A stretch of 64,000 nucleotides of DNA from Diorhabda sublineata (GCF_026230105.1 NC_079482.1:992001-1056000); one strand, 5' to 3'; numbered from the stretch's first letter, positions 11,945-25,359 are shown. Numbers and translations are program-made. The notes: generated from the sequence alone by a model not told the origin.

Positions 11945-12045
11945 ACATAAATAGGAAAATGGAAAATGGCATCAGCGCGACTTGAACCTGGGACCTACCG
12001 CAATGTTAACTTCGTACCGAGTAAATAGATGGCGTGAAAATAATA
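11945..12045 (-). repeat. tRNA-like (SINE head) sequence
   Basis: On the minus strand, ACTCGGTACGAAG is followed after about 30 bases by GTCCCAGGTTCAAGTCGCG. The second motif matches the RNA polymerase III B box (GGTTCRANNC) and the first is a degraded A-box/D-arm. The T stem does not pair properly and no acceptor stem forms, so this is not a functional tRNA. A tRNA-derived SINE is the likeliest origin. Confidence 0.35.
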
Positions 12046-12389
12046 CTGCGACAGAATTTTTTTGATATCACCCCCTCGTTCTCGAGTTATAAGTCTTTAA
12101 AGTTGGTTGTTTCACAATCCGTAACATTCACAAGGACAACCTGTACAATCTAAAGATGGAAAATTAACAAAAAATTAATTCATGTTTAGCTCGGTGATAT
12201 TTATGGTTCAGGAGATACGTAGATATCTAGATCGTTGTATATGCCAAGGAACCGTTCGCTATAAAGAAACATTCTGAAGAAAAATATCATAAATTATTTT
12301 TATGTATCGAAAGTACATTTTTTTAAGATAACGATACTAAGAATTGCTCCAGAATGATTTCCCACCCATATTCTTCTCTAAACATTCGT

Positions 12390-12500
12390 AGAGACATGTG
12401 GTTCATGCAGGATTGAGCCTCTATCCACTTTCCTGATAGGGGGATTGATCAGGGAGGTCCATCCAACACGATGTTTGACAGTATGCAGTCCAGATACATT
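12390..12500 (+). pseudogene. Tc1/mariner-superfamily transposase fragment (second-aspartate region)
   Basis: The plus strand reads WFMQD, stop, ASIHF, then PDRGIDQGGPSN. This fits the block FMQDGAPxHF...FPxRWIGRGGP of the mariner-like transposases found in many arthropods. The Asp of MQD would be the second catalytic residue. A stop replaces the Gly codon and the intervening helix is deleted. It is a short dead fragment. Confidence 0.6.
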
Positions 12501-13226
12501 CTGAAATTAATATAATTCAAAATTTTCGAAAGTATAATTTAAAAAATATACTCGGGGTGGCATTTAGTCACTCTCGATTTTTTTTTTGATCTTTGATCGT
12601 TGAAAATAAATGCTGGAATGGTTTTAGACGTTATCCTAAATATTTTTCTGGATTAAAACGTTCAGGCATTTGATTGTGAATGACGGGACCCACAATGGAC
12701 ACCGCATCGATCGCATTGTATAAAATCAAAAATTTTTGAAACCGCTCGCGATAAATTGCCTAATTCTTTGTGATTGCTTAAATTCACTAAAAGCATTGAA
12801 GTTTATTGAAATGTATTGGTTTACAGAGACAGAAAAGTTTCGATTTCCGAAGAACTAAATAAAACGAAAAAAAAAAAAAATAATCTCGTACTGGTATAAT
12901 CTATATAAAACGTCAATCCGATGTCTGTTTAATAGATAATACCAAGGACAGATCGAGTCATCTATCACTTATCTCTTCTTCTCTAACCAACGAAAGCATT
13001 AAAAAGTTTACGAGATTTATTACTTCTCAAAAATATAGACTTTATATAGAATTAAGTAGATTACTTCTTTATTTTTTCATTTTACTTTATTATATATCAA
13101 TGATGATTCCCCCCCGAATTTTCTTATATTTTTAAATCTGATTTACTTCAAGATTTTCGATGTATAAGTCATAAAAACCATGTACAACCATACAAACCCA
13201 AAATATTAAATTATAATACAATTATT
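12501..13226. other. AT-rich spacer, no gene seen
   Basis: No coding exon or element was recognised between the transposase fragment and the 244-bp array. Confidence 0.4.
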
Positions 13227-16200
13227 TTAAGTAGTTTGTACTCTCCGATCCTTAACATTCTTAAGACATAGTAGAAGATGCGGCGGTTGGGGCAGACGTT
13301 CAAGGACAAGCACGCTGTGATGTTAGTCGCGTCTAACCGCAGATTGCGATAACGGATACTCGATATCGGAATTGAAACACGGCGTATGTTAAAAAAGGTG
13401 GAGAATATTAAGAAATTGATACACTCTAAAAAATATATACAAGACGAAAATATATTATCTATGTCAACTAGGTAGATGGCTTGTTCTCTCCGATCCTTAA
13501 CATTCTTAAGACGTAGTAGAAGACGCGGCGGTTGGGGCAGACGTTCAAGGACAAGTCGCTGTGATGTTAGTCGCGTCTAACCGCAGATTGCGACAACGGA
13601 TACTCGATATCGGAATTGAAACACGGCGTATGTTAAAAAAGGTGGAGAATATTAAGAAATTGATACACTCTAAAAAATATATACAAGACGAAAATATATT
13701 ATCTATGTCAACAAGGTAGATGGCTTGTTCTCTCCGATCCTTAACATTCTTAAGACGTAGTAGAGGATGTGGTGGTTGGGGCAGACGTTCAAGGACAAGT
13801 CGCTGTGATGTTAGTCGCGTCTAACCGCAGATTGCGACAACGGATACTCGATATCGGAATTGAAACACGGCGTATGTTAAAAAAGGTGGAGAATATTAAG
13901 AAATTGATACACTCTAAAAAATATATACAAGACGAAAATATATTATCTATGTCAACTAGGTAAATAGCTTGTTCTCTCCGATCCTTAACATTCTTAAGAC
14001 GTAGTAGAAGACGCGGCGGTTGGGGCAGACGTTCAAGGACAAGTCGCTGTGATGTTAGTCGCGTCTAACCGCAGATTGCGACAACGGATACTCGATATCG
14101 GAATTGAAACACGGCGTATGTTAAAAAAGGTGGAGAATAATAAGAAATTGATACACTCTAAAAAATATATACAAGACGAAAATATATTATCTATGTCAAC
14201 AAGGTAGATGGCTTGTTCTCTCCGATCCTTAACATTCTTAAGACGTAGTAGAGGATGTGGTGGTTGGGGCAGACGTTCAAGGACAAGTCGCTGTGATGTT
14301 AGTCGCGTCTAACCGCAGATTGCGACAACGGATACTCGATATCGGAATTGAAACACGGCGTATGTTAAAAAAGGTGGAGAATATTAAGGAATTGATACAC
14401 TTTAAAAAATATATACAAGACGAAAATATATTATCTATGTCAACTAGGTAAATAGCTTGTTCTCTCCGATCCTTAACATTCTTAAGACGTAGTAGAAGAC
14501 GCGGCGGTTGGGGCAGACGTTCAAGGACAAGTCGCTGTGATGTTAGTCGCGTCTAACCGCAGATTGCGACAACGGATACTCGATATCGGAATTGAAACAC
14601 GGCGTATGTTAAAAAAGGTGGAGAATAATAAGAAATTGATACACTCTAAAAAATATATACAAGACGAAAATATATTATCTATGTCAACAAGGTAGATGGC
14701 TTGTTCTCTCCGATCCTTAACATTCTTAAGACGTAGTAGAGGATGTGGTGGTTGGGGCAGACGTTCAAGGACAAGTCGCTGTGATGTTAGTCGCGTCTAA
14801 CCGCAGATTGCGACAACGGATACTCGATATCGGAATTGAAACACGGCGTATGTTAAAAAAGGTGGAGAATATTAAGAAATTGATACACTCTAAAAAATAT
14901 ATACAAGACGAAAATATATTATCTATGTCAACAAGGTAGATGGCTTGTTCTCTCCGATCCTTAACATTCTTAAGACGTAGTAGAGGATGTGGTGGTTGGG
15001 GCAGACGTTCAAGGACAAGTCGCTGTGATGTTAGTCACGTCTAACCGCAGATTGCGACAACGGATACTCGATATCGAAATTGAAACACGGCGTATGTTAA
15101 AAAAGGTGGAGAATATTAAGAAATTGATACACTCTAAAAAATATATACAAGACGAAAATATATTATCTATGTCAACAAGGTAAATAGCTTGTTCTCTCCG
15201 ATCCTTAACATTCTTAAGACGTAGTAGAAGACGCGGCGGTTGGGGCAGACGTTCAAGGACAAGTCGCTGTGATGTTAGTCGCGTCTAACCGCAGATTGCG
15301 ACAACGGATACTCGATATCGGAATTGAAACACGGCGTATGTTAAAAAAGGTGGAGAATATTAAGAAATTGATACACTCTAAAAAATATATACAAGACGAA
15401 AATATATTATCTATGTCAACAAGGTAGATGGCTTGTTCTCTCCGATCCTTAACATTCTTAAGACGTAGTAGAGGATGTGGTGGTTGGGGCAGACGTTCAA
15501 GGACAAGTCGCTGTGATGTTAGTCGCGTCTAACCGCAGATTGCGACAACGGATACTCGATATCGGAATTGAAACACGGCGTATGTTAAAAAAGGTGGAGA
15601 ATATTAAGAAATTGATACACTCTAAAAAATATATACAAGACGAAAATATATTATCTATGTCAACTAGGTAAATAGCTTGTTCTCTCCGATCCTTAACATT
15701 CTTAAGACGTAGTAGAAGACGCGGCGGTTGGGGCAGACGTTCAAGGACAAGTCGCTGTGATGTTAGTCGCGTCTAACCGCAGATTGCGACAACGGATACT
15801 CGATATCGGAATTGAAACACGGCGTATGTTAAAAAAGGTGGAGAATAATAAGAAATTGATACACTCTAAAAAATATATACAAGACGAAAATATATTATCT
15901 ATGTCAACAAGGTAGATGGCTTGTTCTCTCCGATCCTTAACATTCTTAAGACGTAGTAGAGGATGTGGTGGTTGGGGCAGACGTTCAAGGACAAGTCGCT
16001 GTGATGTTAGTCGCGTCTAACCGCAGATTGCGACAACGGATACTCGATATCGGAATTGAAACACGGCGTATGTTAAAAAAGGTGGAGAATATTAAGGAAT
16101 TGATACACTTTAAAAAATATATACAAGACGAAAATATATTATCTATGTCAACTAGGTAAATAGCTTGTTCTCTCCGATCCTTAACATTCTTAAGACGTAG

Positions 16201-19200
16201 TAGAAGACGCGGCGGTTGGGGCAGACGTTCAAGGACAAGTCGCTGTGATGTTAGTCGCGTCTAACCGCAGATTGCGACAACGGATACTCGATATCGGAAT
16301 TGAAACACGGCGTATGTTAAAAAAGGTGGAGAATAATAAGAAATTGATACACTCTAAAAAATATATACAAGACGAAAATATATTATCTATGTCAACAAGG
16401 TAGATGGCTTGTTCTCTCCGATCCTTAACATTCTTAAGACGTAGTAGAGGATGTGGTGGTTGGGGCAGACGTTCAAGGACAAGTCGCTGTGATGTTAGTC
16501 GCGTCTAACCGCAGATTGCGACAACGGATACTCGATATCGGAATTGAAACACGGCGTATGTTAAAAAAGGTGGAGAATATTAAGGAATTGATACACTTTA
16601 AAAAATATATACAAGACGAAAATATATTATCTATGTCAACTAGGTAAATAGCTTGTTCTCTCCGATCCTTAACATTCTTAAGACGTAGTAGAGGATGTGG
16701 TGGTTGGGGCAGACGTTCAAGGACAAGTCGCTGTGATGTTAGTCACGTCTAACCGCAGATTGCGACAACGGATACTCGATATCGAAATTGAAACACGGCG
16801 TATGTTAAAAAAGGTGGAGAATATTAAGAAATTGATACACTCTAAAAAATATATACAAGACGAAAATATATTATCTATGTCAACTAGGTAGATGGCTTGT
16901 TCTCTCCGATCCTTAACATTCTTAAGACGTAGTAGAAGACGCGGCGGTTGGGGCAGACGTTCAAGGACAAGTCGCTGTGATGTTAGTCGCGTCTAACCGC
17001 AGATTGCGACAACGGATACTCGATATCGGAATTGAAACACGGCGTATGTTAAAAAAGGTGGAGAATATTAAGAAATTGATACACTCTAAAAAATATATAC
17101 AAGACGAAAATATATTATCTATGTCAACAAGGTAGATGGCTTGTTCTCTCCGATCCTTAACATTCTTAAGACGTAGTAGAGGATGTGGTGGTTGGGGCAG
17201 ACGTTCAAGGACAAGTCGCTGTGATGTTAGTCGCGTCTAACCGCAGATTGCGACAACGGATACTCGATATCGGAATTGAAACACGGCGTATGTTAAAAAA
17301 GGTGGAGAATATTAAGAAATTGATACACTCTAAAAAATATATACAAGACGAAAATATATTATCTATGTCAACTAGGTAAATAGCTTGTTCTCTCCGATCC
17401 TTAACATTCTTAAGACGTAGTAGAAGACGCGGCGGTTGGGGCAGACGTTCAAGGACAAGTCGCTGTGATGTTAGTCGCGTCTAACCGCAGATTGCGACAA
17501 CGGATACTCGATATCGGAATTGAAACACGGCGTATGTTAAAAAAGGTGGAGAATAATAAGAAATTGATACACTCTAAAAAATATATACAAGACGAAAATA
17601 TATTATCTATGTCAACAAGGTAGATGGCTTGTTCTCTCCGATCCTTAACATTCTTAAGACGTAGTAGAGGATGTGGTGGTTGGGGCAGACGTTCAAGGAC
17701 AAGTCGCTGTGATGTTAGTCGCGTCTAACCGCAGATTGCGACAACGGATACTCGATATCGGAATTGAAACACGGCGTATGTTAAAAAAGGTGGAGAATAT
17801 TAAGGAATTGATACACTTTAAAAAATATATACAAGACGAAAATATATTATCTATGTCAACTAGGTAAATAGCTTGTTCTCTCCGATCCTTAACATTCTTA
17901 AGACGTAGTAGAAGACGCGGCGGTTGGGGCAGACGTTCAAGGACAAGTCGCTGTGATGTTAGTCGCGTCTAACCGCAGATTGCGACAACGGATACTCGAT
18001 ATCGGAATTGAAACACGGCGTATGTTAAAAAAGGTGGAGAATAATAAGAAATTGATACACTCTAAAAAATATATACAAGACGAAAATATATTATCTATGT
18101 CAACAAGGTAGATGGCTTGTTCTCTCCGATCCTTAACATTCTTAAGACGTAGTAGAGGATGTGGTGGTTGGGGCAGACGTTCAAGGACAAGTCGCTGTGA
18201 TGTTAGTCGCGTCTAACCGCAGATTGCGACAACGGATACTCGATATCGGAATTGAAACACGGCGTATGTTAAAAAAGGTGGAGAATATTAAGGAATTGAT
18301 ACACTTTAAAAAATATATACAAGACGAAAATATATTATCTATGTCAACTAGGTAAATAGCTTGTTCTCTCCGATCCTTAACATTCTTAAGACGTAGTAGA
18401 GGATGTGGTGGTTGGGGCAGACGTTCAAGGACAAGTCGCTGTGATGTTAGTCACGTCTAACCGCAGATTGCGACAACGGATACTCGATATCGAAATTGAA
18501 ACACGGCGTATGTTAAAAAAGGTGGAGAATATTAAGAAATTGATACACTCTAAAAAATATATACAAGACGAAAATATATTATCTATGTCAACTAGGTAGA
18601 TGGCTTGTTCTCTCCGATCCTTAACATTCTTAAGACGTAGTAGAGGATGTGGTGGTTGGGGTAGACGTTCAAGGACAAGTCGCTGTGATGTTAGTCGCGT
18701 CTAACCGCAGATTGCGACAACGGATACTCGATATCGGAATTGAAACACGGCGTATGTTAAAAAAGGTGGAGAATATTAAGAAATTGATACACTCTAAAAA
18801 ATATATACAAGACGAAAATATATTATCTATGTCAACTAGGTAGATGGCTTGTTCTCTCCGATCCTTAACATTCTTAAGACGTAGTAGAGGATGTGGTGGT
18901 TGGGGTAGACGTTCAAGGACAAGTCGCTGTGATGTTAGTCGCGTCTAACCGCAGATTGCGACAACGGATACTCGATATCGGAATTGAAACACGGCGTATG
19001 TTAAAAAAGGTGGAGAATATTAAGAAATTGATACACTCTAAAAAATATATACAAGACGAAAATATATTATCTATGTCAACAAGGTAGATGGCTTGTTCTC
19101 TCCGATCCTTAACATTCTTAAGACGTAGTAGAGGATGTGGTGGTTGGGGTAGACGTTCAAGGACAAGTCGCTGTGATGTTAGTCGCGTCTAACCGCAGAT

Positions 19201-20275
19201 TGCGACAACGGATACTCGATATCGGAATTGAAACACGGCGTATGTTAAAAAAGGTGGAGAATATTAAGAAATTGATACACTCTAAAAAATATATACAAGA
19301 CGAAAATATATTATCTATGTCAACAAGGTAGATGGCTTGTTCTCTCCGATCCTTAACATTCTTAAGACGTAGTAGAGGATGTGGTGGTTGGGGCAGACGT
19401 TCAAGGACAAGTCGCTGTGATGTTAGTCGCGTCTAACCGCAGATTGCGACAACGGATACTCGATATCGGAATTGAAACACGGCGTATGTTAAAAAAGGTG
19501 GAGAATATTAAGGAATTGATACACTTTAAAAAATATATACAAGACGAAAATATATTATCTATGTCAACTAGGTAAATAGCTTGTTCTCTCCGATCCTTAA
19601 CATTCTTAAGACGTAGTAGAGGATGTGGTGGTTGGGGCAGACGTTCAAGGACAAGTCGCTGTGATGTTAGTCACGTCTAACCGCAGATTGCGACAACGGA
19701 TACTCGATATCGAAATTGAAACACGGCGTATGTTAAAAAAGGTGGAGAATATTAAGAAATTGATACACTCTAAAAAATATATACAAGACGAAAATATATT
19801 ATCTATGTCAACTAGGTAGATGGCTTGTTCTCTCCGATCCTTAACATTCTTAAGACGTAGTAGAGGATGTGGTGGTTGGGGTAGACGTTCAAGGACAAGT
19901 CGCTGTGATGTTAGTCGCGTCTAACCGCAGATTGCGACAACGGATACTCGATATCGGAATTGAAACACGGCGTATGTTAAAAAAGGTGGAGAATATTAAG
20001 AAATTGATACACTCTAAAAAATATATACAAGACGAAAATATATTATCTATGTCAACTAGGTAGATGGCTTGTTCTCTCCGATCCTTAACATTCTTAAGAC
20101 GTAGTAGAGGATGTGGTGGTTGGGGCAGACGTTCAAGGACAAGCCGCTGTGATGTTAGTCGCGTCTAACCGCAGATTGCGACAACGGATACTCGATATCG
20201 GAATTGAAACAAGGCGTATGTTAAAAAAGGTGGAGGATATTGAAAATATTGATATCGACGTCAAAAAGGCCGTGG
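13227..20275. repeat. 244-bp tandem repeat array, about 29 monomers, with 7-mer higher-order structure
   Basis: Monomers begin near TTGTTCTCTCCGATCCTTAAC and repeat every 244 bp. Two main classes alternate: one with GAGGATGTGGTGGTTGGGG, which opens a 64-codon frame, and one with GAAGACGCGGCGGTTGGGG, which does not. A third variant (GTTAGTCACG and ATCGAAATTG) recurs at 14989, 16697 and 18405, exactly 1708 bp (7 x 244) apart, and again at 19625. The repeated 64-aa frames follow the monomer and have no recognised domain. Another frame gives a short Arg-rich peptide (RRSRRRGGWGRRSR). Neither is annotated as a gene. Confidence 0.95.
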
Positions 20276-20545
20276 GGTGGGAGACGTTCTATACAGTCAT
20301 ACATGTTATACAGGGTCGACAATAACTATCAATATTAAAATGGAAGTAAAAAAGCGTAAGAAAAAACCATCTATGTCACGAGGATATCAAAAAGTCGTAT
20401 ACAAATTGTATCGGAAAAAAAATACTAACGATATCAAAAGGGGTATATATAGGGTGTATGTAAAAAAATGCTATCGATTTCAAAAACGGATTAAAAAGGT
20501 ATATACAAGGCGTATGTCGATGTCACAAGGGGGTTAAAAGGTAGG
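20276..20545. repeat. Decayed edge of the 244-bp array with short sub-repeats
   Basis: GATATC, GTATATACA and GGCGTATGT motifs recur irregularly with short spacing. They match pieces of the 244-bp monomer (CTCGATATCGG and GGCGTATGTTAAAAAA). The Lys-rich frame through it (20277-20537) is most simply explained by this repetition. It looks like the old degenerate border from which the array has eroded, or from which it arose. Confidence 0.5.
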
Positions 20546-22125
20546 GTAAGAAATCGATGTCAAAAAATCATCATTGTGTCCACTCCGCATACAGAATATT
20601 ATACAGGATATATCGAAAAAATGCTATCAATGTCTCTGTATTCAAGAATGGTCGTCGTCGAGTGGAATAAAACTCTAATTCAAATAAAAAGCAATATGAA
20701 AATTATTAACGTCTTTAATTATTTTCATAAATACATTTTGTAGTACTAATTTTTTCCGCGAGATGGTAGTTAGTGCAATTTATAACCAAAACAGTCATGT
20801 GACTTGATTTTTTTACGTTTCTCTTGATGCCAATTTTAAGTAAACAATATTTATTATTTAAGACAGTTAACAAATATGATAAACGACGTTTTGGCCACCC
20901 ATAAACTGTCAAATATTGAACAATTTGATATCTTGTACTCACAGAATGTCTATCAAGCAACATCGAGTGTCAAATAATGTATTATGAGGTAACAAATAAT
21001 TTTTTAGTAGTTTTTTAGATAAATTACAATCCGTACGTCTTCTTGAAGATATTTTTTCATAATAATTTTCAGTAAATTTCCGTCCTGGTCAGGACAAAAT
21101 TGATTTGTGACTGGTCATTTTCAATAAACATTAACCATCCAATGAAAATAAATTAAATTGCAAACGAATTTCTCATTAACTTCGTATAAATTTTAATGAA
21201 TTCATCAAGTAAAACCACATACTAAGTTAATGTATGCAAATACTAGTAATAATTGTAATGTAGTAACTAAAAACAGAGAGGAATAAATATAAATATATTA
21301 CCTATATTTTGTTAATTGCTTCGGCACATTATATATTCCGCGAAATAACACTAATTACTATTGTTGGGATTAAATTCCAACAGTATTCGTTTATTTCTTC
21401 ATTGCGACCTGTATTTACATTCACAGCTCGTTTTCCAGTTTCAAAAGTCTCAATATCTGTACGAGTTTAAAGAAAATTACCTTCAAAGTCTCTGAAGACG
21501 ATAACTTGGTAATCGAAACGCACGTCAGACACTGTAATTGTGACCAATTTAGTGGCTTAAACAATTTTATGTGAGCATAAGTTTGTGATAACGAGTTATT
21601 CCATATCGAGATGAAATATTGATTTCCTCCAAGCAGAATCTACGTTCATCGGTTCTAATTGGCCTCATCAATTCTTTATCACCGAAAAACGATACTGAAG
21701 AGACTCTATGTATTCGCTTCGAAATATTCTTCAACATATTCTTCATCGTTATTAATTCTATCCACCATCTTCTAGTTCCAGCCGCCTTATCTTCTTATCT
21801 GTTATTTCTCGTCAGCTTCTTCGTGGTCTTTCCATGAAGAATTTTGTTGTAGCAATCTCTTGTTTGTCATTACACCCATAATTTTTTCAATGTCGTTATT
21901 AATTTCACTTTCTTGATCTACCTGTTGTATAAAATAACTATAAAATAACGTTGAAATAACTTTTTTCCTCTGGAGATTTCTGACCTTAATAACTTCATGC
22001 AACATTCCCTGACATAATTTTATAATTTGTACTGTTTCTGGTGGCATATTTTGCTAGGATCTTACGGGACGTATATTTTTAGTTCTTATTTACAAAATTT
22101 TCTATTTTCTAGCTTCTATGATGGT
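20546..22125. other. AT-rich spacer between two blocks of the 244-bp repeat
   Basis: No gene was recognised. A minus-strand frame at 22047-21802 is hydrophilic and amphipathic (LLQQNSSWKDHEEADEK at its end) and might be a transposon ORF remnant, but no family could be named. Confidence 0.35.
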
Positions 22126-22127
22126 CT

Positions 22128-22742
22128 GCTTAAGGCATAGTAAAGAATGTGGCGGTTGGGGCAGACGTTCAAGGACAAGTCGCTGTGATGTTAGTCGCGT
22201 CTAACCGCAGATTGCGATAACGGATACTCGATATCGGAATTGAAACACGGCGTATGTTAAAAAAGGTGGAGAATATTAAGAAATTGATACACTCTAAAAA
22301 ATATATACAAGACGAAAATATATTATCTATGTCAACAAGGTAGATGGCTTGTTCTCTCCGATCCTTAACATTCTTAAGACGTAGTAGAGGATGTGGTGGT
22401 TGGGGCAGACGTTCAAGGACAAGTCGCTGTGATGTTAGTCGCGTCTAACCGCAGATTGCGACAACGGATACTCGATATCGGAATTGAAACACGGCGTATG
22501 TTAAAAAAGGTGGAGAATATTAAGGAATTGATACACTCTAAAAAATATATACAAGACGAAAATATATTATCTATGTCAACAAGGTAGATGGCTTGTTCTC
22601 TCCGATCCTTAACATTCTTAAGACGTAGTAGAAGACGCGGCGGTTGGGGCAGACGTTCAAGGACAAGTCGCTGTGATGTTAGTCACGTCTAACCGCAGAT
22701 TGCGACAACGGATACTCGATATCGGAATTGAAATACGGGGCT
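22128..22742. repeat. Outlying block of the 244-bp repeat, about 2.5 monomers
   Basis: It has the same monomer as 13227-20275, in the same orientation, beginning abruptly at GGCATAGTAAAGAATGTGGCGG. It ends inside a monomer just after GAATTGAAATACGGGG. About 1.6 kb of unrelated sequence separates it from the main array. Confidence 0.95.
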
Positions 22743-24584
22743 TATCCACGTCGTGTCTTCAAACTAAGAATAATCGCTGATTATACTTGGGTAGAGGAGA
22801 GATAATCATCGATTTTGGTATGGTAAATTATTTTGCTCGCCAGCAGAAAAAACCTTCACTGATTCTCAGTATTAGGAAAATTTATAGACGCGAATCGTCT
22901 TCAACAAACGACAACGTTCTGCTTGTTTGATTCCCTTTGAAAAATAAACATTAATCATGATTGATACAAGTAATAAATCAGTCAGAAATTACTGTAATTT
23001 AAGCTCGTTTTGCTTGTTAAAAATTTTCCGCGAAACTTTCGAAACTCGGTAATTAAAATCGTAGTCGCATAAATTTTCTAAACATAAAAATAATATGAAC
23101 GATTAATTGAAATTTCAAAGCTGAGGAGACCTCCGAAGGGAAAATCTCGACAAATGACTTGTCTCCAAATGAAAAGTTCATCCATCCAATTACCTCCATT
23201 AGCAAATGAAATATGAGGAGGTTACGTAATTAAAAGTTATGATTTATTATTAAGTCACTTGCCCTCGCCGCAGCTCAACAAGGCGCCAACTAGATTGATT
23301 GTCAGTCGGGTGTTGTTTGATCAACGCGGGGCAACACAGTTAATTTCGATACCTTAGAGTACGAGTAGACGGTGTTACTTTACCTCCTAATCAATCTGTC
23401 TCTATTGAATGATGTTAGTATTTCGAAAATATATCGATGGGATTAAAATAAGAAGATTGTGTTTGACGAAGAGGTTCATTAACTTTGTACATCTTATGTA
23501 AACTCGAGTCGAGTTCAAAACGTTGATGACGAAATTATTTGTTGTATGTTTTGATTGGTCTATTTCGAAGTTTCCGAAGAATAAACGCAAAGAAAAGACT
23601 CCACATAACTCGAAAATACCAATTTCTTTTTATGGCATCCGCCACAAATCTAATGTGAAAAGTTTCAATGCCAAATAGACAATATTCGGACCGTGTTAGA
23701 GGACATTTATTTGCTTATTCTATATTATTAATTTAAAAGAAACTTTTTTGTTTTTCAGGATCAAAGTCGATCAAAAATAATCCCAAAAAACCGACACCAT
23801 AACCTCCAAATGAAACGGTATTTGGAAACGCGGCAGCCATCTTGTGCACAGATTTCTCATGTTCAAATTTTCAGTTTGGAATGTCTGCTAAGTCGTACTT
23901 TCAGTCGACGATCTTCCAACATTTCTACTTGTTCCAAAAGATCACAAATTTAGAATTAGACGTCCAAGATTCCAAAGAAAGAAAAGAAACAGATATTAAA
24001 ACCTGTCTGGTCATACTATGTACAGGTTTGAACCAGTAGAAGTAATAATCAAGTGATTTCCATGAATACAACAACTTGGAATCAATGAGGTTATTCAGCT
24101 CTTCGACTATACTATAATATTTTTATTTCCACTCTTTCTAGTCTAGTCTTAAGCTCTTAACTCATTTTACACTTAACTTACAATAATTTACTTATAAATA
24201 TCACTTAAATAAGTCACTTTCACATTTATACACCTAAATAAAATTCTACAAAGCTCTAGAACAAAAAGAAACAAAATACATAGATTTTCTTCGAAATTAT
24301 TTAAAAGAAATACTGTAAATAAACCGCTTGTTTGGATTTTTCGAACATGTTGACGTGTTGTATAGAAAATTCATGGGTTTCTGCTCGATTTGTACCATTT
24401 GTACCATCCCTTCAAAAGACGTATTAACCCTTTTTTTATCGTAGTTATTCATAACTTTCAGTCTGTAAGATCAGAATGGAATAAAAAAAAAATGTTTTTG
24501 ATTAAATTATCGAGTCTGATATCTAATTCATAATCGATATTTTACAGACGTTTCTATTATTGCGATAACAAGCTAGTAGAAACC
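22743..24584. other. AT-rich unique sequence, no gene recognised
   Basis: Several short frames occur (for example 23402-23590 minus and 23842-24039 plus), but none shows a known motif, splice-flanked coding bias or conserved domain. Confidence 0.4.
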
Positions 24585-24586
24585 AG

Positions 24587-24690
24587 AGGACTATAATATA
24601 TCGATCGATGTAAAAACAGAGGGCGATGTTATTGTCTCGAGGGGCATTTTACGGTATCCCAGAGGTTGTCTATTAACCTTTTACAAAACC
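24587..24690 (+). repeat. Imperfect long inverted repeat, left arm
   Basis: The order TATCGATCGATGTAA, GAGGGCGATGTTATTGTCTC, and GAGGTTGTCTATTAACCTTT is found reversed and complemented at 27550-27665. The arms are roughly 100 bp with several mismatches and enclose about 2.9 kb. They may be terminal inverted repeats of an unidentified DNA transposon or two opposed copies of one dispersed repeat. Confidence 0.55.
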
Positions 24691-24954
24691 TTTCTCTCGC
24701 TTGCAACGAGACGTAAAAAATTAGTCGCATGCATCTATAAAGAAATCAAGAATTTAGTAGAATTTATTTGTCCCAACCGATGTTAAACCAACAAATTCAT
24801 CATGAAATTTCCATTATATTTCCATAAAGTATACACTACCAGTCAATAGTTTTTGCTTAACAGATCTTATAAGCACAAAGCTTGGAGTCCGCTTCACTAT
24901 ATTTTTGTTCGCGGCTGCTTCTCTATTCCAATTCTTTCTAAATCTTCTCTGAAT

Positions 24955-25200
24955 GCTTCTATCTTCGCTCCTTCATCCTTTAACAAGGATCTTCCCTTTC
25001 TCTAACCACATATTCCATCTCAGCTTGACCATCTTCTCTCAGTAAATCCCTTTCTCTAAGGCTCCAAACGTTTTGTTACCTCCCGCAAGTCTTCTGTCGA
25101 TTTCGCTGGTTTCACCTTCTCCGTTTGTCGCTGTCACTTCCAGGTATTCGAACTCCTGGACTTCATCGACTCTATCGTCGCTTTTGATTGGTTGCAGCTA
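24955..25200 (-). pseudogene. LINE reverse transcriptase remnant, C-terminal region
   Basis: On the minus strand, VDEVQEFEYLEVTATNGEGE is followed by SEIDRRLAGGNKTFGALEKG. This matches the block after the catalytic YxDD motif in jockey/RTE-type LINEs (VxxFxYLGxxxTxDGxxxxEIxxRLAxGNxxxxAL). The following stretch (LRWNMWLEKGK) is broken by stops. Nothing upstream of this block is preserved well enough to identify. Confidence 0.65.
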
Positions 25201-25359
25201 TTCATATACCTTGTTCCTTTATGCGAAGTCCATATCCTTTTGTTTTCCTTTCAAACATCTTGTGCGTAAGCGAGGATTCGTTTTTTGTTATTGGAAATCA
25301 TCCCCTAGGTTCGGATACAACTACTTCTCAGAATCATTTTTGATACAAAGTTAAACGGC

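Noticed and set aside
11945..12045. Functional tRNA gene
   Set aside because: The T stem does not pair and no acceptor stem can be formed. Only A/B-box-like motifs remain.
13769..20325. Repeated 64-aa plus-strand ORFs as genes
   Set aside because: The frame exists only in monomers with GGATGTGG and is lost in the GACGCGG class. It is a by-product of the 244-bp satellite with no promoter or splice context.
20277..20537. Lys/Arg-rich 86-aa protein
   Set aside because: The composition follows from repeated GATATCAAAAA and GTATATACA motifs of the decayed satellite edge.
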